Shown piece after piece: positions 62,892-64,000 of a DNA stretch of 64,000 bases; positions within the stretch are counted from its first letter, which is position 1; each line of letters opens with the position of its first letter. The translations under genes and the position numbers were made by a program. The stretch is from Clostridium simiarum. GTDB taxonomy: Bacteria; Bacillota; Clostridia; Clostridiales; Clostridiaceae. The stretch is taken from assembly GCF_018919175.1 (NCBI RefSeq), contig NZ_JAHLQL010000001.1:1178001-1242000 (forward strand), given 5' to 3'. The notes beneath the pieces are model-generated. The model had not been told where the DNA came from, ran no database searches, and saw nothing but the letters and a program-made list of their open reading frames with translations.

Positions 62892-64000
62892 TTAGCTAAA
62901 TAATTCTCCATTAAATGCTTTTTGCATCAATGAATTAAAATTGTTCTCTAATTCTTTTAAACTCTCTTGCATTTCAAATTTCAATTTGTCGACTTGTTTA
63001 ACGAAAGCTGCGAATTGATTTTGAAGTTCTAATGATGGAATAACTACATTTAATTTTTTTATTGTAGCTAAACTCATAAATGTTTGTGCTCCACCAGTCT
63101 TATTTTCTTCTAAAATAAAATTTCTACATAAGTTTAGATAATGCCACAAGTAAATGCCATTAATTTTACTTTTATCCGGTTTTAATAAAGCAACATTCTT
63201 CATACTAAATTCATAATCTAAACTATTGATTACAGCGGTTCCATAGTTAACGCCTATGTTTGTATATAACACATCTCCGTATTCTGGATTACATCTTTTA
63301 TAAATTATTTCATGGTCTTCTTCAGATACATATTCGATATCAGTTAAATCAATTTTATCTCTTCTTATATTCTTACCTGTTATTAATAATTTACCTTCAG
63401 ATAAGCGTTGAGGAGTATCATGAGTACCATCAGTTATTTTAGAACAACATTCTTGCAATATACATTTATTCCAGCCGCTGGGATTTGAAACTGGGTCACC
63501 AAACATCTCGATAAATCTCGATTTAACTAACTCATCTAATTCTTCTATTTGATCTTTTCTCTTATCAATTAATGTTTGTGCACTATCTAATATCTTTATT
63601 ATTTTTTGTTGTTTATCCTTGTTCATCTCAATAAACTCAGCACCTAAAATATCTTCTCTTGTTATTCCTGGAATCATTCCCTTTGCTTTTTCTTTTAATC
63701 TATCTAAATAATATTTTAAATAGTAAAATATAAACTTAAATTCATAACCACTTTTAGATCTTATTGCCATAACCTGTCTACTTAAATGCACTTCATTTTC
63801 TTCTAAAATTAATAATTCTCCAACAGTTCCCTTTACTGAAATTATTAAGTCGTCCTTTTTTCCAATTACAGTGGGCTCTTGTGTCCACCTTTCAATATTC
63901 AATATTCCATCAATCATATTGCTTGCACCCATAATATATGGAATACCTTTTTTCTTGTCATTATACTGAGACTTTGTCAAATCTCTCCCTGATACTAACT
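62892..64000 (-). CDS. hsdS: Type I restriction specificity subunit HsdS, 5-prime end outside the window
   Basis: The frame is open at the window edge; the visible 369 codons begin LVSGRDLTKSQYNDKKKGIPYI, a typical first target-recognition domain. The central conserved helix region (QTLIDKRKDQIEELDELVKSRFIEMFGDP) leads into the second recognition domain (GWNKCILQECCSKITDGTHDTPQRL) and the end (LQNQFAAFVKQVDKLKFEMQESLKELENNFNSLMQKAFNGELF). HsdS sets the DNA target of the methylase and restriction complex. HsdM/HsdR are presumably beyond the edge. Confidence 0.9.
   Translation of the reverse strand, partial: LVSGRDLTKSQYNDKKKGIPYIMGASNMIDGILNIERWTQEPTVIGKKDDLIISVKGTVGELLILEENEVHLSRQVMAIRSKSGYEFKFIFYYLKYYLDRLKEKAKGMIPGITREDILGAEFIEMNKDKQQKIIKILDSAQTLIDKRKDQIEELDELVKSRFIEMFGDPVSNPSGWNKCILQECCSKITDGTHDTPQRLSEGKLLITGKNIRRDKIDLTDIEYVSEEDHEIIYKRCNPEYGDVLYTNIGVNYGTAVINSLDYEFSMKNVALLKPDKSKINGIYLWHYLNLCRNFILEENKTGGAQTFMSLATIKKLNVVIPSLELQNQFAAFVKQVDKLKFEMQESLKELENNFNSLMQKAFNGELFS
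62976..62996 (-). repeat. hsdS repeat R2, expressed gene copy
   Basis: Twenty-one bases identical to 60115-60135, encoding QVDKLKF near the end of the expressed hsdS gene. Confidence 0.85.
63499..63524 (-). repeat. hsdS repeat R1, expressed gene copy
   Basis: Twenty-six bases identical to 60662-60687 in the same orientation, inside the central conserved region of hsdS. Confidence 0.88.

Overview
The window is low-GC DNA with AT-rich intergenic spaces, strong AGGAGG-type ribosome binding sites, frequent GTG/TTG starts and many intrinsic terminators. This points to a Bacillota genome, most likely Clostridium sensu stricto (inference from composition and protein families; no species is claimed). 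No rRNA, tRNA or CRISPR array was found.

Layout. 1-3 kb: ECF sigma factor, small membrane protein, ABC ATPase and permease. 3-7.4 kb: a BmrCD-like heterodimeric multidrug ABC exporter behind a leader region with two terminators and short leader ORFs. 7.5-11 kb: a response regulator, ABC transporter and kinase set of the bacitracin/lantibiotic-immunity type, with 11-bp-phased operator repeats. 11-18.4 kb: mixed enzymes (SPL-like radical SAM, amidohydrolase, GNAT, RluF, cysteine hydrolase) and two decayed genes. 18.5-23.8 kb: a BceRS-UppP-BceAB module. 24.2-28.1 kb: an ABC-F gene behind a leader-peptide attenuator, a small SD-led peptide, a RibD-like reductase and a divergent YafY/WYL regulator. 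28.4-30.8 kb: an ABC exporter with a MerR-family regulator and a 19-bp-spacer promoter. 30.8-38.9 kb: a RiPP cluster (35-aa precursor with a repeated GSNAC motif, radical SAM/SPASM maturase, PqqD-like protein, ABC exporter), bracketed by a decayed and a mostly intact copy of an rsgA-phosphotransferase pair. The intact pair follows a leader peptide and terminator. 39.2-43.6 kb: an XRE regulator, then an AraC/GyrI-regulated DrrAB-like exporter with a broken GyrI gene. 44-48.5 kb: a second Bce-like module. 48.7-59.7 kb: a DnaK chimaera, lipoprotein, GNAT, RidA, paired CD3324-type proteins, cytidine deaminase, Vat-like acetyltransferase, MBL hydrolase, an orphan SPASM protein, a Fur-box-linked esterase and DUF4272. 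59.7-64 kb: a type I restriction hsdS locus with a silent target-recognition cassette, a tyrosine recombinase, and a nested RelA/SpoT-fold protein overlapping a small partner gene, a toxSAS-like pair.

The main theme is antibiotic sensing and resistance: nine transporter-type ABC systems, one ABC-F protein, a Vat-like acetyltransferase and drug-sensing regulators, many behind structures that look like ribosome-mediated attenuators. The strongest candidates for undescribed biology are the nested RelA/SpoT pair inside the hsdS switch, the attenuator-controlled rsgA-phosphotransferase pair, and the short two-cysteine RiPP precursor with its operon. Recent decay is common (frameshifts, internal deletions, remnants), so this is a fluid accessory region.
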